A stretch of DNA of 64,000 nucleotides from Strigamia acuminata (Eukaryota; Arthropoda; Chilopoda; Geophilomorpha; Linotaeniidae). Shown here piece after piece: positions 45,861-56,905 of the stretch; position 1 is the first letter of the stretch; each line of letters begins with the position of its first letter. The stretch lies in contig OX442317.1 of NCBI GenBank assembly GCA_949358305.1, positions 7,692,186 to 7,756,185 of the forward strand. Direction: 5' to 3'. The position numbers and the translations under genes were made by a program. The notes beneath the pieces are model-generated. The model was not told the DNA's origin. It made no database searches and worked only from the letters and a program-made list of their open reading frames with translations.

Positions 45861-46041
45861 AGTGGCTACGTTCACGTCCGACGTGAACGTATTATTTTCA
45901 TGACGCGCTGTGATTGGTTGAGAGATGCATTGAAATACATTGATTGATGAAAATCCTAATTTCGTCGACTTTGCTAAAAACGAATAAGGTTAGGTCTGGG
46001 GGGGTCAAGAGGGGGTTACGTCGGACGTAAACGTAGCCACT
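45861..46041. mobile_element. MITE with AGTGGCTACGTTYACGTC ends
   Basis: The left AGTGGCTACGTTCACGTCCG and the right CGGACGTAAACGTAGCCACT are inverted repeats. Within the left arm, ACGTTCACGTCCGACGTGAACGT is nearly self-complementary. It starts only three bases inside the putative intron after the 45780 exon. Superfamily unassigned. Confidence 0.8.
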
Positions 46042-46170
46042 GCCTTTTTTAAAACCACACAAAAGCTGTGTGCTTGGTCAGTAAAAATTGGACTGGTGAG
46101 CAAGGTGGTCATTAACTCCAAGTAAAGCTCGCATTCTAATTGTTTATTAATTTAAAGTACTGAATTTTGG

Positions 46171-46277
46171 TACAGTAGAGCATCGATTATGCTAACAACC
46201 GGTTAACCAAACAACGATGATCGAGATTTTAATCGACTTTTTAGTCGATGAGTTCGGATAATCGGCGCTCTACTGTA
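46171..46277. mobile_element. 107-bp TA-flanked pogo-like MITE
   Basis: The left CAGTAGAGCATCGATTATGC and the right GGATAATCGGCGCTCTACTG are inverted and flanked by TA. Inner arms ATCGAGATTTTAATCGA and TCGACTTTTTAGTCGAT also pair. CAGTAGAGC-type ends are typical of Tigger/pogo derivatives in invertebrates. The surrounding repeat has an uninterrupted relative at 1851-1925, which supports insertion at TA with duplication. Confidence 0.9.
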
Positions 46278-47134
46278 CTAATAATTGGACAAGCCATAAG
46301 TAACGTCATTTATTTGTCGATGTTATACAATTAGTAATTACTAAGTGGTGTTTTTGTCTTTAAAACTGCAATTCTAGTCTTTTTATTTTAAATTTCTTAT
46401 TTCTAACGTAAGGTGTATACACCATAAATAACGGGACAAATAATTCTCAGGGGTCAAATGTGATACGATCAGAAAATCTCGTCTCGAAGGAAACGTTAAC
46501 GCTTGCAGAGCCCATAATCTACAGCTGTTATAGCAAAACTACTGCAACAATTCAAAATTTATATTGTAGTCAAACACTTGCTTTTGCCAATGAAACAGAA
46601 ATAAAAACTAAACTCATTGATCAAATCAAGTTTCATTTTTTTTTTTAAAAAAAAAGCACCAGAAGTAGTAAATCAATTGATTCATTACAAACACAAGTTT
46701 TCTTTCCTCTCCAGTAAATAGTGATGAATTGGTAAATTGTGCAATTTATTACTGTCTGCATATTTTTTTCCTTTTATTTTCCCTACTGAATCAAAGCAAT
46801 GGAGAAAGCAAAAAAATTTATTAAGAACTGCACAGTTTTTTTCCCACTCAGTGCAGAAAATGAGAAATTAATGGAATTATTCCCTGCAAAGCTCTCCACG
46901 TTTCTAAATTAAAAAACAGCGCGACAAAACACTTCTGCACATAAAAACCTTCGCTACTGAACAGTAAACAACAATACCGCTTTCAACTCAATCAACAAAA
47001 CATAAAACGTGTTTCTTAATCAAAATACGCGCATTGTATTTGTCATTGAAAATCAAAACTTCATTAAAGCGATACGCTTTAGAAATAGAAGTTATTCAAA
47101 CGTCTCTATTCAACTCCGTCTCCGACTATATGAT
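46278..47134. other. Non-coding stretch
   Basis: The first 70 bases continue the dispersed repeat of 1833-1925. A 62-codon frame at 46460 is not recognisable. A/T-rich remainder. Confidence 0.45.
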
Positions 47135-47377
47135 ATCTTGATGCCAAATTCAAACTGCACATTACATTCTGCGCATGCAAATAAAGCAACAATATTTCGG
47201 TAGCACACTGCAAATTACCTTCGTAAATGAGTCTATTATTGTTCATATACTTTATTTTAGCACTATTAGTCCTAACACTGCTAAATAATGACTGGAATTA
47301 GGAAATCAACTGCGCAGAATGGGATGTGCAGTATGAATTTGCCATCAAGATACCGAGCGTGAACTCTAGTTAGCTGC
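47135..47377. repeat. Dispersed GGAATTAGRAAATCAAC family, foldback copy 3
   Basis: The left arm TATCTTGATGCCAAATTCAA, then ACTGCACATTACATTCTGCG, is inverted relative to the right arm CGCAGAATGGGATGTGCAGT, then TTTGCCATCAAGATA, about 200 bases on. Between them is the family block TAATGACTGGAATTAGGAAA. Other copies at 4283, 32266 and 61903 carry only the right arm, so this is either the fuller form or two opposed copies. Confidence 0.75.
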
Positions 47378-50285
47378 TAAAGGGTTAATGTTTTGTATTC
47401 TATGATGTTGGTATTGGTCAGCACTTGGTCGTGGTCACCTTCTGCTCCCTGTTGGTTTCCTACGGATACAGTTCTTCCGCTGTTCTTTTTTTTCCATTCT
47501 CGGTTCCTGTGTTTTTGACCCTTTCTTTCTGGTACTTCAATTTCCTTTCTTGCTATTCCCTTCCTTTTCTCGCAATTCTTCGTCTTTGGATGTTTTCAAT
47601 ATTTAATTACAAACCACACACATAAATGACTACTTAATTAATCGTTTGCGAGTCGACATTCAGGCACTTACCACATTTTCTTTCCAAGCTAGCCAACCTG
47701 CAGACAAGCCACACCTCAGACATTAGAGAATATCAAATAAAAGTATGCCACAGATAAGCCACAGTTTATCTAAATGGTGGCCGCACGTATATGGAATGTG
47801 GCAGCCAACAGCCCTGTGGAGAGACGGTAACGGCATAACATCTGGCGTTGTCGGCCATAATCGAAATGCTGCTCTCACAGGTAACATCACTCTCACGTTA
47901 CCATGCAGCGAACATTAATTTTAACTTTTAAACGCAGCCAAGTCGCAACTTAAAAGCAATCAAAAACCGAGAACTTAAAGTGCATTCAACGCTCGATTCT
48001 ATCATTTTTGGCGTTTCTATAAACACCAAAAACATAAGACAAAAACATACCATACGTTTTTGGGTCTGTTTATAGTTGTGACTCGGGCACCGGACTTTGA
48101 CCCCTGCCCTCAGTCCACTTCCCTATGGTAAGGGGGCACCCCGTTACTGTAAGGGGTTTACGGATCGGCTCCCGTGAACCTCCATCATGTTTGACTTGTA
48201 ATAAATCAGTCTTTCGCTGTTTTCTAACATGCACGTACGTAACTGACTCGCAGTATGGGGATTTACTACAATGGGAGGGACGCATACTCACGTAATAACG
48301 AGACAGGGACTCCAGATTGTTGGGTTTTGGCCGCAGGTCACCCAGGGTGGCCAAGCGGTCACATCACGACACATGAAAGTCTGACCCCTCGATCTACGAT
48401 CTACCTTTCGTGGCAATCATTTTGAATTTAGTTGCAAAAACCAAAACCCGACGTAAAGCACTTCAAAAACAACTCCAGTGTTGTTTTTCTTTCTGCCACC
48501 CCAAAAACCACAAAAACATAGCAAAAAACAGAAACCTTGAATGTTTTCTCTTCATTTAATAAGTGCTAACCAGGTTAGAGTTAGTGCACCATTAGTGCTA
48601 GAGATTCAATTACTTCCTTCTTCCTGTGTGACTATTTATTTTTCACAAGATACGAGCGAAAACAAACATCAAGCCGTCTTCCTCAGCAGAAACCAGCAAG
48701 TCAAACAACATTACTTTACAACGGCTTCGCCAATTAGAACGGTGCAGCAAAAGTAATTAATTCACACAACTTTAATCAGTTTAAGTCACTACCAATTTTT
48801 TCCATCGCCATATTCTAATTACAAATAACAGCCATATCCGCTGACACCTCTCTCCATGTAGAATATTAAATTAGGCTGTAAAAGAAAACCAATTACATTA
48901 AGCATGGCCACACCAATAACCATCAACGGTTATTTTAAGACAAACTCGGACTACAAACACAACACTTGATTGCCGCAGCTATATTGGCTCAATCGCTCAC
49001 CACGTCCAATCTCAGCGACATTAATACAATTCGGGCGCCAGAAAAAAGAAACCAAATTCCCTCTCGGGTTCACCTGGCAAGAAAAACACGGGGTCACGTG
49101 TCTACTGAATCCTAAATCAGCTGAATCTTGAGCAAGCAATAAGTTTTTTTTTTTTATTTCATTCAATCGGGATGCATGACCAGAGACAGAGAGACATGCC
49201 CCGTGTCCCAAGTGGATCTGTAAATATGGAAGAGAGGCTTTAATCGAGAGCAGTGCAAGAACCTTCTATCTTATGTTCTGCTCTTATAGAAACATTGCTC
49301 TACTTCCGACCAACCGCTACTTTCTTTTTCCTCTTCGCTTGAGATTTCTCCGATTTTAGTCTTATCTCTAATTCCCTATTTCCCTCTGGAGACTTCCTCT
49401 TACAATGAATATGAAAACTAAATATTAATCTATGAAATTCATCAATAATTTATAAGGATTTTTTTTTGTCCCTCTTTCTCTTTTCTTATTTCAATTCTGG
49501 CTATTTCAATTTTGTTTTGGGTGAGGACAAAAAGATTTTTTACTTTTATTTTGTATTCATTTATGTAAAAAAATCAAAACGCTTTTAAATTATCTTTAAA
49601 CTCGAATTTCATAATTTCATTAAAATATTCCCGGTGAATATCAATTCATTCTATAAATTCAATTTTAAATTTTAAAATTTCGTTTCCAAAACTCTATTTA
49701 TTCCATTTCGGTATCGATTTACTGTAATCTCTTGTAGAAATCATTTGAGCAAAGCCCAACAGCTTTTAAAATAAAAAAAACTATTTTAATAATCAGCTTT
49801 GCATGATCGAGTTACAAACAGCAACAAGCTCGCTGTGGCTGCAAGTAAACAATAGGCGCCTTCAAAATTAAATTCTGTAAATTTTGGCTGGAGGATACGA
49901 CATAACTTGCTCGTCTTTCCTTGATAAACAATTGCACTTAGCACTAGTGCATTTACACGCGTGCAATTGAAAAGACTCCTTCCCCCTTTATGCAAAATAA
50001 AATGCAAATTTTGATGAGCTACAAGTTATTAAAGTCTTATATGGCATCCCTGAGACGCAAACCAAACCACCTTTGCTATTCCGACTGCAGAACAGGTTCC
50101 ACCAGTCGCCTTCTAACCTCTTTCAAATCTCCTAAGTCTTAACCCGGTCTGACATTTTGACAGACCTGACCACTGACCCCTTTTCAAGAGCCATCAGAGA
50201 CCGCACGTCACCGCATGGGTGGCCCAAATGAAAACATAAATTCATTAGTTACAACTTATAAATAATAATATACATTTTAGTCACT
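47378..50285. other. Non-coding stretch with one GC-richer island
   Basis: The island at 48070-48420 is less AT-rich and has a splice-like signal on the minus strand (see findings) and a plus-strand A-box-like TGGCCAAGCGG without a matching B box. The rest is AT-rich with frames under 90 codons and no domains. Confidence 0.45.
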
Positions 50286-50470
50286 GGGTGCATTCATAGA
50301 GTCATGTCTAACTTGCGGTTAACATGTTTCGTTGTTTAAATGCCCACTGCGACTGAAAACCGACTAAATCAGCCGCCATTTTTTAAGTTAGATCAAGACA
50401 ACCCTCGAACAGTTTAATTATCTTGTTTAAAAATTCTGTTTAGTCTAAACGACTTATCGAATAGACCATT
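50286..50470 (+). repeat. Dispersed GTTAACATGTTT family, copy 1
   Basis: GCGGTTAACATGTTTCGTTG, CCGCCATTTTTTAAGTTAGA and GTTTAGTCTAAACGAC recur in the same order at 53665-53810. A short piece is also at 20620-20650. Ends are not defined. Confidence 0.55.
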
Positions 50471-50799
50471 GGAAAATTATGATGTAATGCAGTTTGGCTC
50501 TGCCCACAATAAGAAAACTACAAATTAACGATGTTATAATGTTATTTTGCACTGTTGCGATCACATGATCGTTTCACCTGACCCCATTTTTCCAAAGGTC
50601 TATTCTATTTTTGGCTTTTTGAAGCTCATTGTAGCAAAAGTTTTTGTTTCTTCGAACAACTAACCGCGATAAATGGAGCGGCTGCTTCCAAAATTGTGAA
50701 TTCCTTTCAGAGTTTAATCCTACTGTATTGTAGCCAAGCCAAGCTTCACGTGTGGTTGATATGCTCCGAACAATTTATCTTGACCATAAACCCATCAAA

Positions 50800-50988
50800 A
50801 TGCCCAATCACTCTTCATTTGTCCTCATAATTTTTCTTCTACAGCTTTGCTTCCTCAATGTTTACTCGGGCTCGGACTCCTTACTTTCTTATTGGTGCCG
50901 GCTTTACTTGGCGCTTGCCAGTGGTGGCGGTGTGAAACTTTTCCTGGGGGACAAGCCTTCTCGATCCCTCTTGATCCCTGTGCTTTAG
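50800..50988 (+). CDS. Possible small ORF with signal-peptide-like start
   Basis: The 62-codon frame begins MPNHSSFVLIIFLLQLCFLN, that is, a short polar start and a strongly hydrophobic core, followed by a Gly/Leu-rich tail. The second half is less AT-rich. However, TTTTTCTTCTACAG at 50831-50844 is also an excellent splice acceptor, and the hydrophobic run may simply be the translated pyrimidine tract. An exon starting at 50845 in another frame is an alternative. No family recognised. Confidence 0.15.
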   Translation: MPNHSSFVLIIFLLQLCFLNVYSGSDSLLSYWCRLYLALASGGGVKLFLGDKPSRSLLIPVL

Positions 50989-52085
50989 ATGTCGCTTAAT
51001 ACATCTCGACAGCAACTCAACAGAAAGGGTGGATTTCAACACCAACTATAAATCCTCAGTGCAACTAAACCAGCAGACAACCCACTCTTACTTTCAGGCA
51101 TCAGCTTAACCAACGCGACCTCCACACACGACAAACAAAAACTTAATTAAAACCACTTAAGCGTCTATCAAATTAACCCTTTTTTGCCTACCAAAACTTG
51201 ATCAAAATGCAAAGGGCATGTTTACCCAAAAAAATATCATTTTTAATTATACAAAATTATACAAAATGTACAAACAGTACCTTTAAAGAAAAAACACCAG
51301 GGGTATGACCACTACATAAAGGCTAATAAAAAACACACACTGAAGTTTACAAACTTTATTCAATTAATGAATAATCATTACAGGAATAAAATCCTCCGAG
51401 GACAGGTCCTGAGGTCGACTAGTTTTCTACAAGGGACGAAAAACACATAAAAAACTCTGTTTAGTGTAAGGGTGGGATTGTTACCAACATTTATTTCTCT
51501 ACTAGTATAATTTTAATTTTGCTTCATAATTACTAGGAAAATTTTTAATTTAATTTCGGAATTAAAACTCACCATTATCAAAAGTGAACCGCAAATAAAG
51601 ATGTCGTAAAGTCGTGTTAATGTCTTCTATTGTGGTTGATACCAAGCTATACAGTCGTTAAAAACTGTTAAAGTGCCTTTACACAGTTTAACGACTTCGT
51701 TTGCAACCAGTCAAAATCTTTTACACCATCACCCGCTCCCTAAATATCACTGGCGTGTAATAGATCATGTGGCCAGAAGCGATCAATCACAGACGCCCTT
51801 CAATCTAACGCAATTATGGGCTTGTTATAGTTTACGACGTTTAAATTTTATGGCCCTACTTCCGTGGAATTAGCTTAACACACATCGTCGTGGGGGGTAC
51901 AAGTAAGTACGACAATCAGAATCAGCGGTCTCAGAGATTCGAATCCTTCAAGTTATTTTAGATTCAAATTGTTACTGTCTAATGAAAAATACGTGTAATA
52001 AATTTACCGAATAGTAAATTTCTTAAAAGGTTAATTTGAGTGTACAAAATCTAAAAGTCCAAGTCCGGATTTTGAAAATTCCTAA
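50989..52085. other. AT-rich non-coding stretch
   Basis: No gene, no clear repeat. A 66-codon frame at 51673-51873 has no features. Confidence 0.5.
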
Positions 52086-52518
52086 TATACTCGAGTTGCA
52101 CTCAAAAAGGCACCTCACAATGTGTACTCCCATTGGCCGAGCCAGTTTACTGGTCTAGTAATCCGGAAAAGTAGACCCAAACACCAGAATTGCATTACAA
52201 TGTACAGATATTGTAATCGATTGCCTAGGCAATGGCCTAAAATTCAAACTTCCAGACGATGTAAGCAATAAACACAACAAACATGAGTTTGACATTTTTT
52301 AATGTGTGAAACTTCATTTTAATGATGGAAATAACATTTTTTATTAAATAAAATCAAAATAACATAAACTAAATTAGTCATAACAATCACAACAATAAAT
52401 AAAAAACAAAACTACTTCTCCTAGTAGTAGTAGTATACAGTCTGGAGTTAGTAGTAAACTGGCTCGACCAATGGGAGTACACATTGTGAAGTGCCTTTTT
52501 GAGTGCAACTCGAGTATA
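52086..52518 (-). mobile_element. 430-bp TIR element, copy 2
   Basis: Same ends as the copy at 15001 (TATACTCGAGTTGCACTC and its complement) and the same interior in reverse orientation, for example ATTGCCTAGGCAATGG and CCGGAAAAGTAGACCCAAA. It differs by a few substitutions and small length changes near CTACTACTAGGAG. Confidence 0.9.
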
Positions 52519-54332
52519 GTTTTCGAGTTATTCGCATTTAATTGCCAAAACTTGCAGATCAACAAAAATCCAAAAACAGATTCCAAGATATTCGATAAAA
52601 ATCAGAGAAATTCTGAAGAATGTCGCACAAGCCCTCAAATTCCTGGAAATCATCAATTCATGCGCTTCGTTCCATTCTTAATGTCAAGCAAGACATGTCC
52701 CGCTTTCGCCTCGCCTCGCATCGTCTAATGTGTACATCGTCCTTTAAGCAAACTTAACAAGTCGATGACATTCACTCATATCAAATGATCATCAGAGTAT
52801 TTCGAGGAGATAACTGTTAGCCTCTCTCTCCCTTTCTACTTGAATGCAGCTTATCTCGACCAATCCTCAAAACTCTCTCAACCTCTTGTCCTTGAATCGA
52901 GCCACTGACGCACGGAATCGAAAACCAGATTACAGCAACGGCCAAGAAAAACAGGAACGGTAAATAAAGAAGCCACTCGTCCACCTGAGTGCTTGCCTTG
53001 CATTCTCCTCACTTGAAACGACAATCTCAACTCGCAACACTTGTGGGCTCACTTAATTAAGACTGATGTTTGCTAACAGCATTAGCAGCTTTTAACGTTG
53101 TTACACATCATTCTATCCCCCTTCTTCTCATTCGCTCCAAATTAAACGTGTCCCCATTTATATTTGCAGCCCAAGCTACATTCAATCGCATCGCATAAAG
53201 TACACAAAACTTGCGCAGCGTCAAGCGCGCTGCTGAGAGCATAACGGACCTCGGACACGAGTGCAAGCCAAACGCAAATATTTGTCCACAATCTATCAAA
53301 GCAACCGCTCTGTTTACTTGCCAAGCCAAGAGGAGCCGTGAAACGACCACACTTGCTACTTCCTATGAGATTTACTTGCGCGATGTATTAATCTGTCACC
53401 AAACTTTGTGTTCCAATTAGTTTACACACGAAAAAATACATAACAAACATATGCGCAACTATTTCTTTTCCTAATAATTAATTTCTCATTTTATACATAT
53501 TATGCCACTTCGTTTCGATAAACTCAATTGTTCAACAGACGGCGCTACAGTCATCATAAACAGCCCTTATTGCAGCTCCATAAATTTTTAATCCCCCGTC
53601 ACCGCATGATGCTAAATCCGACACTGATTAGTTATCGCAACAATGCAAACTCTTTATAGTAGACGATCACGTTTTAACATGCAGTTAAACATGTTTTGTT
53701 GCTTAAATGTCATGCGCATGCCAACTGCGGTTGAAACTCACGATCGACTGCCATTTTTGAAGTTAAATCGCAGTTGTTTAGTCTAAATTACTTTCTGAAT
53801 GTACCTAGTAAAAAATCTGCTTAAAGCAAAGTAAAATTACATTGTTTTTTTGCAGAAAATTTGTGACTATGTTTATATGATGATAGACTAAATTACTCAG
53901 GTAAAATTTATAGTCATTGGTTATTTATTTAATTAATTATTCTGAATTGAAATTTTCTGCCCCTTAAAGCTCCAGCATAACTTCTAAGCTGGCTTTACTG
54001 CATTAGTAAAGGGTTATGTCACTTATTTTCCGAAACTAATAACGATGCGATTTGCACAGTTGCCTACAAGATTGCGCATTAGTAAAATTAATATTTCATT
54101 TAGGAGCAGTCAATAATAAGTCATTATGTCACTAATTTCACTTATTTTTATTCATTCGAGCAAACTTTTATCATTTGCTTTACCAATTTGAACACACCTA
54201 TTGATTCTCATTGGTTGGCTGCTTTGCCAGTAACCAAAGGCAAGGATCAGGTGATGGTTTCAGCCAATCACAACACACGACAGGAAATGAGTTTCCTTTA
54301 GCAACAGACATGGCGGCTCAATTGTTTGTTGG
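52519..54332. other. Non-coding stretch with one dispersed repeat
   Basis: A second GTTAACATGTTT-family copy lies at 53665-53810 (CAGTTAAACATGTTTTGTTG, GTTTAGTCTAAATTAC). Frames of 60 to 85 codons on both strands at 53108-53420 overlap antisense. No gene supported. Confidence 0.5.
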
Positions 54333-54469
54333 AGCGCTATAATGAGATCACTGCCCTCTTTCAGTAAACTGAACAAGTTGTCAAGACTCTTTGACTGGAG
54401 CCAAGTGACTGCAGCGCTTTAGTGTAATCAGCGCCCTCTTTCCATAAAGTGAACAAGTTATTGTGACTT
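54333..54469 (+). repeat. Imperfect tandem duplication, 80-bp period
   Basis: AGCGCTATAATGAGATCACT, GCCCTCTTTCAGTAAACTGA, ACAAGTTGTCAAGACT recurs 80 bases later as AGCGCTTTAGTGTAATCAGC, GCCCTCTTTCCATAAAGTGA, ACAAGTTATTGTGACT. About four fifths of positions match. Confidence 0.75.
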
Positions 54470-54660
54470 TAATCTCATTGCTTAAGAAAACCAGCTTTAT
54501 TTTGCCAACTGACCAATTAAAAAAAGTGATTTCTCTAGGCGAAATAAAAACGCCTAAAATGATTTATCGGTGTTAACACTAGGTGCACTCACAAATTCGA
54601 CCCTTAAAAAGCCAGAATAAATTAGGAAACGAATTGTAGAAGGTTAAATCGTCTTTTAAC

Positions 54661-54735
54661 GAGAAATCGTAAAACGCTCTGATTACAGGTGAAACAGATT
54701 AGCAAAGCAGAAGTGCCTAGCTAATCTGTTTTACT
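54661..54735 (+). repeat. Dispersed GATTACAGGTGAAACAGAT repeat, copy 1
   Basis: GAGAAATCGTAA, then GATTACAGGTGAAACAGATT, then AGAAGTGCCTAG match 62757-62845 in order. Ends undefined. Confidence 0.6.
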
Positions 54736-54798
54736 TTTATTTGCAAAAAAAAAAAAATCAAAGTCAGCAAACCACACATTCTCGAACTCCCATTTGTT

Positions 54799-54961
54799 TA
54801 CTCTTTATAACGAATCGCAAGGGACCAGAAAAATCGATTCATTATATCGAAATCTTTTAACACGATGTTCTATGACCAGCCAACCAAACCAGCCATTTTT
54901 AGGCATTCGTTATATCGATAATTCGTTATATCGCGATTCGTTATAAAGAGTTTCGTCCGTA
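54799..54961 (+). mobile_element. Pogo/Tigger-like MITE, copy 5, left end missing
   Basis: Begins within the terminus at ACTCTTTATAACGAATCGC, and lacks the CAGTCGAA tip and part of the subterminal region (an ATTATAACGAGAATTCG block is missing). The right end is mutated (TTTCGTCCGTA). An older copy than copies 1, 2 and 4. Confidence 0.85.
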
Positions 54962-56835
54962 ATAAAATATAAAAATAAATTGCTCTATTGTCCTTTTTCG
55001 GGCACTGAAAAAATTAATTTATCTGAAATTCTCAAATTATCCTTCACAATTCTCATTCAACTTCTTCGTTTCCTCTTTTTTTTCTCCCTTTTTAACATGT
55101 CAGTCCCAAGCCCTGAAACGCTTTTCAATTCAATGTTTGTGGTGGTTGAAAGCAGTCAATTCTTTACAAAGTGGAGCAAAACCACAAAGACTCAACTCAA
55201 TCTTTCATATACCGTCGTCACATTTAAACTTTTTTTTGTAAATTCAATTTAAACTTTTCCCCCCTTTTTTTTAAACTTTAAGCAACAATAAATGATTATA
55301 AATAATTGAACCGGAACCTCAAATAATTTTTTCTTCTCATCCTTTCAAATAAAAATTTAACTCAAAAGTTTGAAGCAGAAACGAGGCTTATGAATTTTCC
55401 AGTCGCCACAAATTTTCTGCTTGTTTTACTAGAAGCCTCTTTGCTTATTAAGTGCAACCATACTTGGAAATTTAATCAAACCTTTACCGAGGACATTAAT
55501 TTCTCAGTCCACGCATGATGAATAATCTGCTGCACAAACAGGAAAATTGAAAAGCAAATTGCGTTTGCACTCTTCATTGAGTCGACCCAATCACCACAAT
55601 TTCCCTTTTCATCTGCAGGAACAAAAAACGAGTCATCTTTTCCATTTTCCAAAAAAACAGATGTTTGAAATGTAAAAATATATATATAATAATAATAATA
55701 TATTGCAAACTAGATTTATGTGCTGGTAATCGATCAAATTTACGACCAAAAGTGGTCTGTTCGCATATACATTCATATTTCAGCTCATGCTGGCTGACCC
55801 TGCGAAATATTTTTGCATAATTGAAACTGAAAATTTATGCACCTATGTGTGAATAGCTGAGGGGTTTTCTATCCACATTGATTTTTCATGCGTTAATGAA
55901 ATATGATTTTTATATCAAATGAAAGCTTATCACCCCAAAGTAGTCGCGTATTGATTTTATCCTTTTTTTTGTGTCTTCTATTTTCTGATTGCTTCACCAC
56001 TAATTAATGAAAAAGACTATAATAACGGGCTTAAAAAGTAAATTTAAAAAATAATTTCCAATTGATTTTTCATTTTGTGAAAAAATTAGTGGTAAAAAAT
56101 GATGACAAAAAGGAATCGATCAAATAATCGCGATTTTGTTTAATCGCTTTGTTATCACGACTGACAGTTCCATGGCAAATGGCTTAATAAAACCTTTCAG
56201 TCAGCCTTTAATAAAGACCTTGTCCGTATTTCAAATTTGTTTTATTTTTTTTATCTCTTAAATAAAAAAAAAAATATTAAAAAAATTCTGTCACTCAAAT
56301 ACTTGTCTTTCTCGCAAAACTGACACCAAAAACCTCAAACTGCCATGAATTATTATACTGCATTTCTTTTCACATAAAAATTATTCCCATAACATAAAAC
56401 AAATAATATCGTTTCTTTAAACTTCCACCTTATGCTTCACACGAGATCAAAAATTTACTGCTTATGCCAGCAAAGTCCACGTTTTATCACGCAGGCAGAC
56501 TCATAATTTTCACACTTAATTAACATGTTTTATAGGCAAAAGAAACTTCTACCACTGAAGAATAAAGTCAGCCAAGCACTTACCGTGTGAATACATTAAA
56601 GGCGAGCATTCTGCACTTGCAAACGTACAAATACACAAATATACTCTTGTATTTTCATTACACGTTTATTTTCTAACTGAACTGTTACAACTACGTGTCA
56701 TGACAACGATTTCTTATTGCCTATCAATATTTGTTATGATCAATAATTTAAGTTACTTCAGTCACTCAAACACAGCATATATAAATTCGTTATAACGAGG
56801 TTCGACTTTATCAACAACAAGAAAAAGCTTTAATT
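54962..56835. other. AT-rich non-coding stretch
   Basis: A 90-codon plus-strand frame at 54980-55252 is hydrophobic and read from T tracts; not a gene. At 56779-56812, ATTCGTTATAACGAGGTTCG is a scrap of a pogo-like terminus. Otherwise featureless. Confidence 0.5.
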
Positions 56836-56905
56836 CTTTGATTCTAAGATGCACCCGGTTTTTAGAGATGTAAAAAGTGTGTCTTAGAATCGAAGAAACA
56901 CCGTA
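56836..56905. repeat. Short hairpin element, TTCTTTGATTCTAAGATGCAC
   Basis: TCTTTGATTCTAAGATGCAC pairs with GTGTGTCTTAGAATCGAAGA across about 25 bases. One arm also occurs at 21058 (TCTTAGAATCGAAGAA). Likely a very short MITE relic. Confidence 0.6.

Noticed and set aside
48340-48400. tRNA gene or SINE head from TGGCCAAGCGG
   Set aside because: No B box at the right distance (only TCGATCTACGATC) and no clover-leaf can be folded by eye.
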